This document shows positions 51,301-61,833 of a DNA stretch of 64,000 nt, one piece after another (position 1 is the first letter of the stretch; each line of letters starts with the position of its first letter). The notes beneath the pieces were generated by a model. It worked only from the letters and a program-made list of their open reading frames with translations, did not search any database and was not told the origin of the DNA. Source of the stretch: Lepidonotus clava (lineage: Eukaryota > Annelida > Polychaeta > Phyllodocida > Polynoidae); the NCBI GenBank assembly GCA_936440205.1, contig OW387139.1, positions 39,520,378-39,584,377 of the forward strand. Reading direction: 5' to 3'. A program made the position numbers and the translations under genes.

Positions 51301-54300
51301 AATGGGATCAAGTGACCACATCTGCACAAGGTCTATAGCCTTTAATTTGACAATACAGTACAATCATATATGCCACATGTAACTTGTCCCAGCATTTTCC
51401 CCTTCAAGTTATTTTTCATAGTCATAATATTTTGTTTTCATAGAAATGGAGAGCAGCTCATTTGGCCATCTTGTTGATGAACAACCTATCAGTGAAGGTA
51501 AATGTTAATTATAAACTGATATCACGGTGGGATTACACATTTCATCACCAACATGGAATTTTCCCTGGACAATGAACATCTTATATGTTGCATAAGTACC
51601 TTTAAAACTGCTTTTCAAAGCATTTGCCTTTCAAATATCATATCATAAAAACAAAATATGTACATTACCAAAAGGGACTAGATGAAATATCTAAAATATT
51701 CTTTAATGTAACAATAATCATAATAAGCACAGTCGCACTCTTCTTTAATAGTAGTCATAAAAATCATATTCTGATCATTAGTAAGCAATAAGCACATCAG
51801 TGCATCCACTTTTAAGACAAGCATCGTACTCTAAAGACTCCTTGTATTTACCATTCTCACAATAGTTGTGAACACAATAAGAGAATACATTGAACTTCAT
51901 TTTTCAGTGAATGCTAAAAATGCACCACTGCAAGCTCATGACATTAATTTTACTTTTATTGACAGATTTCCCTCAAATGGACTCAATTACCTATGAAATC
52001 TCTGTCAATGAGGATTCAGTCACGGTAATGCCTCAAAGCGTCTCACCACATGAGGATTCAGTTGAAGGTAGCTACCCATAAATCTGTATTCTTTCAGAAA
52101 CAATCTCCTCCCCACAAAGTCTTGCAGGCCTGTATTCATATTTATCATTTCTTTCCCTCGTAGGCCCACAGAAATCTAATTTTCCTAAAAACGTTTTGGC
52201 CAAGAGAGAGGTGAACTATCACATCTGATTAATTGGTGAAGGCAGAAAGAAATTAACTTTCCCAGTGTTGTATGGTTCACAATGATTATTCTTTCCAATT
52301 ATTTTTCCTAAGAACTGAACAAAATGAAAAAGGATTACAGCATACTCCTAATGATGTATTCAACTATTATTCACAGGGGACATTACTACGGTGCCCCATC
52401 CGTCTGCAGAAGAAGCCATGTCCACAGTTCAGGCAATGGCACAGGCACTCGAGAAAAGAGTAAGTTCTTATGTTTCTTAAGGCCGCCCCAAACCTCTCTG
52501 ACCTCATTGGGATCCAACCAAACTACATCCCCCATGGTGTCAGGAACTGTCAGGTCAGACTCAAACACTCCTGACGTGTCGGGCCATATCAAACTTGTTT
52601 GATAGTACCAGATGCTTCCCAATGTATTCTCAACCAGACCCAACACAATATTAGTTTTAATAGAAGACCAACGTTGTTGATCCAATGTGTCAGACCAGTT
52701 CAGATCTTACCACAAACCCTCCTGACGCCAATCCAATAAGAATCGGGTCAGATTGGCGTCAGGTTGGGACAGTTTGCAGTGGGCTTTATACTACACTGCA
52801 TAATTATGGTATAGAAATACCAACAGTCCTTTTACCTCTTTATTCCCTTATAACCCCGCTAGATTGACTTCCAATCCATTACTAAAGTATATACTGTTAT
52901 TGATTGGTGTATTATTATTCAAATTTGTAGTCACATTTCAGAATCTATAGTTTAGAGCCTCAAAATTTTTTATAAATCATACTTCAAACCCCGGGTCGTA
53001 TCATCACTTACATGACATAGTTTCCTTTCTTATATGAATTAAAGGGTTCCTTGCACATAATTAAAAACTTGATATTTTTCAATGAAATTGTTTGGGCATG
53101 GAATATGTATCAAAAAAGGTAATGTTCGAAATATTGTAAGGATATTCCAAACATAGGCACAGTTATGAGACTTTTATGTTGGTATACTTCAGGTTCTTGT
53201 GTACATCAATTCTACATCAGTATATAATAGTAATATTTGCACAAAAGACATCTCTCAAATTGTAGGGCAAGTTAACCACAATAACTGAATACTAATTTTG
53301 TGTCTGTAATGAATTCACCATATGCATGTACACGAAGATTCCCAAGTTGTTTTTCTAAAATATAAATCATTATTGTTTTCAAGCCTAATAATTTTGTAAC
53401 TGTTTTTTTGCAGAATTCCAAGGGTCTTCGATATGAAAAAGACAATAAAGGGAAAATGTGAGTTTCATAATATTATGTATTTTTAAAATCTACAATCATT
53501 ATTTGTGCATTATTTAGATAAGGTTTTTCATATGTGGTTCTTGTGAGGATAATTTATTTGAAATAAATATTGCAACAGACAATTCAGACAATAGGATATA
53601 TGCGGTCATGTGTAATATCAGAATCAAATCAAACGCTATAATGATCTGTTTCCTCTAAATATGTCGATCAACATCCAGACATAAATTTCATATCATCATC
53701 ACATCAGGCTTTACCCTTTGTATTAACAGACACATATATATATTTATATATATTCATTATCTAGACTCAAATTTAAAATGATTTATTGCAGGCAAATTCT
53801 GAGCATAGAAAGTAACCTTTCAGGACATTTAAGAACCTTGCAGAATATTACAGAATGCTATTAGACTGTTGCAGAACATCACTGTTATGTCAAATCTTGG
53901 CCAGGTTTATAATGTTGATAATTTTGAAAGTATAAATTAAATTTGTGATCGCTAATGACATGAACTTTTCAATGTTTTCTAGAGTTCTGCGTTCTCTCCT
54001 TGGTAAGACTATCTTCCAGCTATGGACGGTGATTAACCCAGGCAGACCAAATTCAAAGCAGTGGTACAAAGGTAGATAAACTTTCATTACATATGGGGAA
54101 CCCTCACATAAGGGAACCAGTCCTGCACTGCTCAAAAATCATATGCCATAATGACATCAGTTACTGCTGTTCAAATTGTTGCACATCTTGTGTCAATGTG
54201 CATCAGTATAACTTGTGTTACTTGTATCGTGTTACTGTATTACTATTGATATGCAGCAGCAGGCATGGTCAACAGTTCAGGGCTAAAACAGAAATTCAGA

Positions 54301-55654
54301 AGGGCCCATGATCATAGGATGTCCCAGAATCCTGGTGAACAGATCGTCCTGTGAACTAGGAACTGTTGAATATAGCTATAAATATGTATTGATAGGGAGA
54401 TTTCCTGAAGATTCTAATGCACTGGATGTTTCATGAATTACCTTAAACACTTCTCCATATGATAAATACTAGAGTTTACAGTTAAATCAGACTTGAAAGT
54501 AATTAGATAAGGTCGTCTCTTTAGTGAAGAGGTCGTTACAGTGTAAGGGGATCAGTATGCATAGACTTTAAGTCTTTGTATGTAAGGTCACCCATTTAAC
54601 CATCCTCCTAATTGATTATGAGAGAACAAATCCATGTCCCAAAATAAAGTACTTTGTTTTCCAATTCATGGCAAATATGTATATGCTGTTGTCCTTCCAC
54701 CAAGTTCTATACATTTTATATTGATATGTCTGTGCATATAATGATAATCATCTATGTACACAGACTTTGAAATAATGTCCGCATATATAATTATGAGAAA
54801 TACTAAAGGAGTGACTGATGCTGCACTTTGATATAACTATCTTTCATGCCAGTCTGCACATCAGGAAACTTAAGACTCAGGGTTTGACGCACACTGAACT
54901 TAGTTTGTGAATGGTGCTGGTCGGCATGATACTTTGCAGCAGGGCACTGGCCCGGATATGTCCTGTGTATGAGATCAATTGTGTTGTACAATTGTAATCA
55001 TCCACCTTCTGGTAGCTGGATCAAAGTAATACAGGGTTCTTCCTAGAATAATATTCAAGCATCAAAAGCCCCATTCTCGTTATCCTTATGGAGGCATTTA
55101 AAAAAAAATTGTGGGCAATTTTTACTATTATGCTCCGAAAATTCTGTAATTTTAATGTGGGAATAGTCCCCTTGAAGTCAGCCTAGTGTCTGAATTAAAT
55201 TCCTGATGCTGGAATCCATCAACCCACACGCCTAGGAAGATCCCTGGTAATAGTATAATAATATTGAATGGTATCATTTATATTAATCATATGATACCTT
55301 ATTTGCGTCATATGTTTTTCCATATATATATTAAGGCCATTATCAGCTGGCTGTACCAGGTAAATGTCATATGTCATTTAACATAGTAAATGTTTAGTTT
55401 GGAGAAACTCGTTTTTAGTTCCTTTACATAGCATGATTGATTAATCATTATGTGTCGATCTTGTTTTGTATTCTTTACTCTAGCAAATAAGTATTAGAAT
55501 TAATATATGGTCTTTTGTATTTACAGGGACAGTCGTTGAGGTGAAAGCCAACAAATTTGCTATACACTTCACTGAAGATGACGTGTTTGAACCACTCTCT
55601 CCTGGTAAAGCAACCACTGGCTTCTCCAAAGGAACCCTGCTTCTTCTTGATTAG
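42305..55654 (+). CDS. 14-exon gene: HMG-box-like protein with KDZ-companion block and Tudor-like C-terminus
   Basis: Exons: 42305-42331, 45329-45466, 46398-46521, 47193-47374, 47989-48136, 48492-48575, 49200-49382, 50353-50445, 51444-51497, 51966-52067, 52377-52459, 53414-53457, 53983-54071, 55527-55654. All introns are GT-AG and all junctions keep phase, giving 492 residues from ATG (MDSTPNVAK) to TAG. Residues 10-55 are charged and helical (TAEQEEYLKNLQ). About 75-140 look HMG-like (SAYNHFCHL...KLTKQQKQWYYDEA). About 158-206 (MRRLQKLQPFHGFVILTDKE) are a strand-rich follow-on. A basic stretch (SSKKKQRENLRK) is next. Residues 235-295 hold FCNEEGECPFPYKDY...GLPEGF. Residues 296-406 are acidic and low-complexity. 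Residues 421-492 look Tudor/SH3-like (QWYKGTVVEVKANKFAIHF). Fungal proteins beside KDZ transposases share the HMG and middle blocks, from memory. The likely role is a chromatin- or DNA-binding accessory of a transposon, or a domesticated host gene. Gene structure is secure; function is inference. Confidence 0.85.
42649..42930 (+). repeat. CATGTCGC minisatellite, copy B (intron 1)
   Basis: It opens with the perfect palindrome CAGGGCCGTTTT/AAAACGGCCCTG at about 42,649-42,675. It then repeats units like GTCGCATGTCAAATTTGATA, AAGGGCCATGTC and CAAATTTAAGAAATG. The right end reads GGGTCCACACCCATATAATT, the same end as copy C. Confidence 0.7.
42932..45139. other. Intron 1 body without further features
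   Basis: This is the remaining part of the 3-kb first intron. It is AT-rich, with a short AT run at about 43,471-43,494. I see no exon or inserted element. Confidence 0.5.
45140..45260 (+). repeat. CATGTCGC minisatellite, copy C (end of intron 1)
   Basis: Units TCATGTCGCTTA, TTCATGTCACTAAGA and CATGTCGCATGATGAATTTA lead into AAGAAATGGCCATGTTGCCC, then TTTTAAGGGTCTACACCCAT. It ends about 70 bp before the acceptor of exon 2. The last 70 bp are nearly the complement of 61,234-61,300. Confidence 0.8.
46470..47320 (+). other. HMG-box-like coding segment (exons 3-4)
   Basis: Exon 3 ends with RKISAYNHFCHLVGS and exon 4 continues KSNDKIIRQKIWATMWAKLTKQQKQWYYDEAEKLN. The spacing of aromatic residues (YNHF, IWATMW, QWYYDEA) follows the HMG-box pattern, in which helix 1 starts with an N-A-F/Y-x-F motif and helix 2 has W..L....K..Y...A. 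No other DNA-binding motif competes. Structure prediction would settle whether all three helices are present. Confidence 0.6.
48722..49038. mobile_element. TTAA-flanked piggyBac-type MITE in intron 6
   Basis: TTAA at 48,722-48,725 and 49,035-49,038 flanks perfect 14-bp ends CCCTTTAGACCCCA and TGGGGTCTAAAGGG. The interior has a near-repeat AATCTGGCCATAGCCGCC / AATCTGGCTGTAGCTGCC. It lies between exons 6 and 7 of the 14-exon gene without disturbing splice sites. Partial relatives lie near 57,428 and 62,926. Confidence 0.88.
50679..50907. mobile_element. Short MITE in intron 8
   Basis: The ends AAGCCCCATAACCACTAGG and CCTAGTGGGTATAGGGCTT are inverted copies with few mismatches. The CCACTAGG(T/C)GA terminus resembles that of the 16,769 element, suggesting the same transposase source. 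The interior contains GTCGGCCGACCGATCG and TTGGCC words. The target duplication is unclear. Confidence 0.7.
52478..52787. mobile_element. Probable inverted-repeat element in intron 11, with inner hairpin
   Basis: The outer ends are weakly complementary (TTAAGGCCGCCCCAAAC against GTTTGCAGTGGGCTTTA). Inside, CCTGACGCCAATC at 52,721-52,733 is exactly inverted at 52,751-52,763, and ATCAAACTTGTTTGAT near 52,588 is self-complementary. Overlapping open frames on both strands are incidental. Confidence 0.45.
53960..55654 (+). other. Tudor/SH3-like C-terminal coding segment (exons 13-14)
   Basis: Exon 13 reads LRSLLGKTIFQLW and ends in SKQWYKG; exon 14 continues TVVEVKANKFAIHFTEDDVFEP. This G-x-x-I...WYKGTVVEV...F.IHF.DD pattern is that of Tudor/Agenet-type barrels that bind methylated peptides. 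Whether the aromatic cage is complete cannot be told by eye. Confidence 0.5.
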
Positions 55655-55972
55655 GGCAGCTTTGATATGATGGAAATGATGGCAATTGATTTTTATGTCT
55701 GAACCAAGAATGTGAAAATTATTAATCAATAATTTTAAGGTGATGAATTGGTTGTCCGATTTATAAAGCTGTCATCAGCTACGATGAATTGGTTATCTGA
55801 CTGATAAAAGACTGAAGTTGTCAGCAACTGAACTAAATGTTTTACATTTAATGGATGCTGCTTCAGTTTCTTGACCTATAATCTCCCGATCAGCATGCCG
55901 ACATGCCTTATACCAATTTTGAACCTCATTTCAAAATGTTCAATGCAGAAATAACGACAGCATTTCATACCA

Positions 55973-55978
55973 AATAAA
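55973..55978 (+). terminator. Probable polyadenylation signal AATAAA
   Basis: AATAAA lies about 320 bp after the stop codon of the 14-exon gene. Further AATAAA hexamers at 56,044 and about 56,106 are alternatives. Confidence 0.45.
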
Positions 55979-56745
55979 ATCATATTGTTAAATTTAGGTT
56001 GCTTTTTACTCTGATGTAATTTTTTTCTGATGTCTGAACATGAAATAAACCTTGGAACAACGTTGAAATCAGGTCATGCGCCTGTTGTGAATTTATTTTC
56101 CTACAATAAAATGATAATTTCCATCAATCAATGTATGTGTTTTTTTTCTCCATGTAGTGGTTTTAAAAAGAATGGTTTTAAAAACAATGCTAGTAAAATC
56201 ATGTCAGGATGCTAAATGTCCTGTTATTTGAGTACAGAGTGAGATCATTGTGCAGTTTTATCACTAAAAATTAGCTTTTAAAAAGTAAAATAAGCTTTAA
56301 AACGAATGCAACGATAAATTTGCAAATGCAACAATCAAATTATAATAACAAATTATATTCTGTCATAAAACATTAAATCTAATTCTGGCAAATTTCTCAT
56401 TTCCATTGGGTTTACACTTAAAAATCTGCAAATAGTAAATAAACATGATAAATCAGATTTCAAAATATTATAAAAATGCTGAAATACCATATCGCATCAT
56501 TGCTAATAGTTGAAGATAAAGTGAATGATATACTATAAATAAAACGAGATATTTAAGGGATTTCAAATATTTTACTGATATTTCAGGATGTCCTGTTATT
56601 CTGTGACACTTTGAGGGACAGTTCATCAGGCGATACTATTATAACAGGACGTGTTTTTTTTGTGGTAGCAAAAACATTATAGCTTCACAAAGATGGGTAA
56701 GTCTGAACGTTGCCTACAGTATTTTGCAACGTCCTCGATAGTGCT

Positions 56746-56876
56746 GCCCCCTACGAGAGTCCGTGCACACTGATACAATTTTTTCGTCACGTCACTGACT
56801 GTTTATGAATGATGTCACGAAAAAGGCAAAAGTGATGGATGCGTCATATTGGTGTGCACAGACTCTCATAGGGGGC
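56746..56876. mobile_element. 131-bp MITE with 25-bp inverted ends
   Basis: GCCCCCTACGAGAGTCCGTG at the left and CACAGACTCTCATAGGGGGC at the right are inverted copies with two differences over 25 bp. The interior has CGTCACGTCACTGAC and a TGTCACGAAAAA counterpart. A similar CTAGGGGGCAGCAC word at 57,060-57,073 may be a second end. Confidence 0.8.
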
Positions 56877-57427
56877 GTCCTTTTCAATGATGTCACTGAG
56901 AAATTGAAATCCAAAGTTCCTGGAAATATGCAAACATACTCAATATACTATGCAAAATGGTTTTGGGACGAGGCTTACTATTGAAAATAACCAAACAAAG
57001 AGATATCAATTTGGAATGAGCAACATGTAATAAGTGTATAAATTATTATACTTTGTCCACTAGGGGGCAGCACTCAAACCAATACACAACAATTTAGAAT
57101 CATAAAGACTTATGGTTTGTAAAACACACCAAATGCTGTTAGACATTTTATCATATGTAGAGAACTAAAAATACTTAAGCTTCTCAATGGATATTTGTGC
57201 TACCCACATGCTGTTCAACAGCAGAAAATAATTACAAAAGGACTAGTAATGACAAGGCGCTCATGCTGGCTTTGGAAAACCCCATACTACCTCAATATTG
57301 TGGATATTCTCGTTAGCTGTACTGTATATTGAATACTTTAGCATTCTCCAAAGTGCAGCCAATTTATTTTCATTCTAATTGCATGATTTTGCCCAAATAT
57401 TAAGATAATTTTGAGGCCCTTACTTAT

Positions 57428-57510
57428 ATAGACCCCAATCTGACCATAGCCATGTCTCGGTGTACTCCCTGATATAGCTGTAGCAACCTTGAAAAATGCA
57501 GGATTTACCA
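57428..57510. repeat. Fragment of the intron 6 MITE family
   Basis: ATAGACCCCAATCTGACCAT followed by AGC...GGTGTACTCCCTGATATAGCTGTAGC matches the left part of the element at 48,722. TTAA and the other end are missing. Confidence 0.75.
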
Positions 57511-58661
57511 ACCAGAACCTACCAGACAATAAATAACTTAAAATTATCCCTATACCTGAGGGTAAAAAAAGTGGGAGGCCCTCTATCGTACCTAGGCCTA
57601 TATTGAATTCTATCAATCCTCATTTGTCATTTGTATTTTTTTTTGTAACAAGAATACCCTGTTTTGTTTTGTGTCATAGCACCATATGAAAGTGTACGTT
57701 TCGAAACATTTTGTTTATTTTTAGTCTCCACCCTTATTGTTTAGGGACATATAATGTAATATAGTCCGTTAACCAATTCTTGGGCATGGCCATACAATTG
57801 TTGATTTCCGCCCTATGCATTAGCATTAAATGGCCCAAACAAATCGGATTTTCTTATCTTCTTCCCATACTTATAGGTTTATTTTGAAATATACATTAGC
57901 TTTTGGTTCTAGATAACTGAAACTAGACATATTTTCGCTGGGACTTGAGTTTAAAGGATAAAGGAAATGAAAATCTGGTTGTTTTGCATTGCGCCTACGG
58001 GCCAGAAATGAACAATTCGCCATCTATTCCGCAAGATTAATCGGGGTGGTGGCGCGTCCGACAGGAGGTCTATACAGATTTAATGTCTTACATCGTCCAT
58101 ATCAGGCTAATATTGTGCATTTGACATGTCTAATATTGCACACATATATGTGAAATAACAATGTTATAAAGGTAAAAATGAAACTGTCAAAAACGTGAAC
58201 TGAAGGATACATTTATACGCCTATGTCCTTTGTAACTTTTCACACTTAGGTTGATAGGGTTGAAATTTTATTGAAATATTCATTGAAATATTCATACAGG
58301 ATTGTATCACTCAATTTATGAGAAAATGTTTTGACCATTGTTCATTACTCATAGAGATTTAAAGTAATAAAATGCATACGAAACATAGAAAGCCTTCTAG
58401 GCCTTTTCTTTATGAAATATAGCAGACTTTTAAAATAGTTATCCATCATTGGGATTACGGCAGGTAATATTTACCTGGAGAAAGTATAAAGATAAAAGGG
58501 GACTTTTAAAGTGTTTCTTTTCCATAACATTAGCTTTGAGTATTCATAATACTGCAGTAGTCTACTAATCAAGTTATAGGGTTTGGGGGATATTGGCAGT
58601 CGTCATATCAGTGTTTAATAACATTATCAAAGCTATATGGTATTGTTTGGTGTTGCTAATG

Positions 58662-59386
58662 TTAAGGATAGACACCAGTGGTTGGGGCGTGAACAGCATC
58701 GCTCCCTTATAACACAGTTACACAATTTGTCTTGCATAGTATGACTAAATGAAAAATATCATTAAAAAGCCAATATATAACCAAATAGATTGGTATAACT
58801 TACAGAAAAATAGTTAAAATGATGGCCGTGTAGGTTGGTCATGAACATAAAAAACATCGAATTCAAATTAATTTTTTGAACATCAATATCTCACTTAATA
58901 TCTAACCTAAACCTTTGAAATTTTTAGGATGTCTTCTTGATATATATACGGAGGGAAGTGTGTCTCAAATTTTTTATATAGGGCTTAGTTACATTTTCAT
59001 GATATGTAGAAAATGATATTTGCTAAAAAATTGCAAAAAGTTTCCCGTTTTTTGCCGTTTTTGGTCATAAAATAAAATCTAGGAGATAGATCAAAAATTT
59101 GAGACACGCTTCCCTGCATATGATTATTATGAAGGTGTGGGTAAAACCTCATTCATATAAGCTGAATATTAACAGAGATATTGATGTTGAAAAAATAAAA
59201 GTAAAAAAATCAAATTAATATTGATAAAATCGTCATTACTAATTCCATTGTAAGTCTAAAAACATCAATAGATAGAGAAAAATACGACCTTTAAAATGAT
59301 GTATAGCATATAAGGAACAAAGCGAAATTAAGGATTGTACTGGAGTTTTCCTGCAGTGGTCGCTGACCACTGGTGTCTATCCTTAA
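58662..59386. mobile_element. 725-bp foldback-like element with TTAA flanks
   Basis: TTAA at 58,662-58,665 and 59,383-59,386 flanks perfect 17-bp ends GGATAGACACCAGTGGT and its complement. Complementarity recurs inside: GGGAAGTGTGTCTCAAATTT (58,953) against its inverted copy at 59,093-59,114, and GAACATCAATATCTC against GAGATATTGATGTTGAA. Most of the element can therefore fold back on itself. It has no coding capacity. Confidence 0.88.
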
Positions 59387-61233
59387 GGGCCCTACCCCTA
59401 ATACTGGTGACATTTTGGTCGGCAGCCTGGTTTGCATCTTCAAATGTAATCTGGTTATATTATGTAATGGCTAGGGGAGCAGCAGTGAGTATAAGGATTT
59501 TTGGAATGTAATACTCATGGAGGATGAGGTAATATATATTCACCTATATTAAGGTCTAAATTCAATGCAAGGTGAATATAATGGATCAGACCAAATATAA
59601 CATAAAAGTGACTTTTTATTTCAATATGTCTTAGTATTGATGGCAATGTGATCGCAGCAAAGACAATGTCAACATTTTTTATTATTGTTTTGTTGTTTTT
59701 ATTCCAAATTAAAGCTAATCTTTCTGACAGTTAATCTCTGATCCTCCAAGATGGCCGACTTGGTACATTCTGACCTGACAATTGTATATAAAAATAGTTG
59801 CAACTATTTAAGTATTAAAGGTAATGATAATGGTAATAGAAACATCATTTGATTTTACATCCATTCAAATACATGAGAACAAATAAAATTTTATTAAACT
59901 GCTATAATCAATAATAGAAAACAGTGTGGCATTTTTGAGTTTTCAGTCATATCCATATTCCTTTGTATATATATGCTATTATGGATGATTTACTCATACT
60001 TCTCATAATACATATTAAAAAGAGATCTAATCTTATTCCCAAAAGCAAATTTATGTACAGAACATTGAGTTTCACCTGACAACAAATCCCACAGCTCAGA
60101 TCCATGCCAATAAATGATACCATGGCAATAGTGCTTAATTGGTGCTATCTTGTTTTGGAACTTTTGGAGGCAAGTATAGGACCAGATATATTCATCTCGC
60201 TTCTGAGGTTAGTAACAATATTCAAGTAGCCCAATACTAACCTCTCCAACTCCCATTCATTACATAAATCTTATAGTTACCCCAACCTCCGTCGGAACTA
60301 TGACATGGCCATATTTATCAATAAATTGATGATTTATTACATAACATAAAGAAAAGAACGGTGACAATCACATCACTATGTCCATGCGACCACTAGTGCC
60401 ATGAAAATGACCAATTAGTATCAAGCATTAGGTAAATAAACAAGACATCGCTGTCACTACGATGAAATTTCAGTTGACAATATGTCACAATTTTTTCAGT
60501 AAATTTATCCTTTTCCGCTTATTATCTATCACATAAGATAAACAAGACACCTTTATGTCATAGTCATTCGGTGCATTACATTGACCTTTGATCACATTCC
60601 ATACCTTGGCCTACCAGCGGTGGTCTAATCTGACCAGCGGTAAATATCATGCACCTCCTACTCCATAATTGTGTCTTCTTACTAAGTTATTGGTCACATC
60701 ACGAATTTGGTGCCAATGTACAGGAGTTACAATTTATAACCCACGCTGCCGACGAGCAGTACCTTTAAAGATTTAGCGTAAGGCCATCCTGTACCTAACG
60801 CTCCTCGGTTCCGAAAAAGTAGTTCTTGCATGATAAAAAAAATATTCCTTTCAATTGCAAATCTTTAGTATTGGATGAAAAAACTGGAATTCGAACTGAG
60901 AAGTTCTAAAATATGGCACACTTTTTAGAATTTTTTTCTCTTATAAATATGGGTCATACTCCGCATATGAGTATGGGTCATACTCCCGTTGCATTATGCA
61001 CGACGTTGCGCTACGTGGGAAGAATGAGTGTTTTTTTTTTTTTTGCTAATTCTGTGGTTATTTGCTTTTTCCTTGGGTGACCTTAGGGGTTGTCCTCGGA
61101 TGGCCGTACGTACCTTGGGCTGTACCAATCTCCTCCAGTAGGGACACCCTCTGATACCCCCATGGGTCTTCTTATATTAGTATCAAATAACTACGTCTCA
61201 AGGATGATAGCATGGCTTTAAGGGCAGTAGAAT
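59387..61233. other. Gene-free spacer
   Basis: I see no gene. AT-rich sequence with a T run at about 61,031-61,044. Confidence 0.4.
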
Positions 61234-61450
61234 GGGTGTAGACCCTTAAAATTGATAGGGCGACATGGCCATTTCTTAAATTTGACATGTGACATCAAGC
61301 TTAGTGATTGAAAGACAACAATAAACAACGTGACATGGGGCATTTCTTAACTTACACATGCCAGTCATATTAAGATTTCGTAAAATCAACATGTATACTA
61401 AATATATAGTTACATGTGACATAGCCATTCCCTTTACATGCAACATGAGG
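61234..61450 (-). repeat. CATGTCGC minisatellite, copy D (inverted)
   Basis: It begins GGGTGTAGACCCTTAAAATT then GATAGGGCGACATGGCCATTT and CTTAAATTTGACATGTGACAT. This is nearly the exact complement of the end of copy C (45,187-45,250). Further GACATGGGGCATTTCTTAAC and TGTGACATAGCCATTCCC units follow. Confidence 0.8.
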
Positions 61451-61833
61451 ACCTCCCATTTACATCCCCAGTGTTGTTACAGAATCTTTAATCTTCAGAT
61501 ATACAAAACAAATGGCTATGTATTGTTAGAACCTCATGCATATCTTCATCATGATGATTGTTGGAGATTTTACTCGTAACATGTTCTATGACCTTATCTG
61601 TGAGCGCAGATACGACAGAAAATGAGGTGTAGTCATAAGCACGGCCCTGGCTTGAACCAGGTCTCCCCCATGCAGGTGAGGCCTGCTGTCCACAACACCA
61701 TCCCACCGCCCTCATGCATGTTTTGATAATCACTGAAACTAGCCCATGATTATACACTTAATCTATACTGCATACCATAGGCAATTAGTCACCCTATCAT
61801 TAGTCATAAGGAAGCATCGGAATTATTATGCAT

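Larger units (their letters stand above)
55979..58661. other. Region beyond the 14-exon gene: 3' flank and repeats
   Basis: I see no gene. It contains a small inverted-repeat element (56,746-56,876) and a fragment of the intron 6 MITE family (57,428-57,510). Confidence 0.4.

Noticed and set aside
52324-52685. Overlapping open frames on both strands in intron 11
   Set aside because: They lie in an inverted-repeat element downstream of exon 11; only the part to 52,459 is coding, in the gene's own frame.
53791-53870. Possible extra exon after TTTATTGCAG in intron 12
   Set aside because: No donor in phase, and joining exon 12 directly to exon 13 already keeps the frame.
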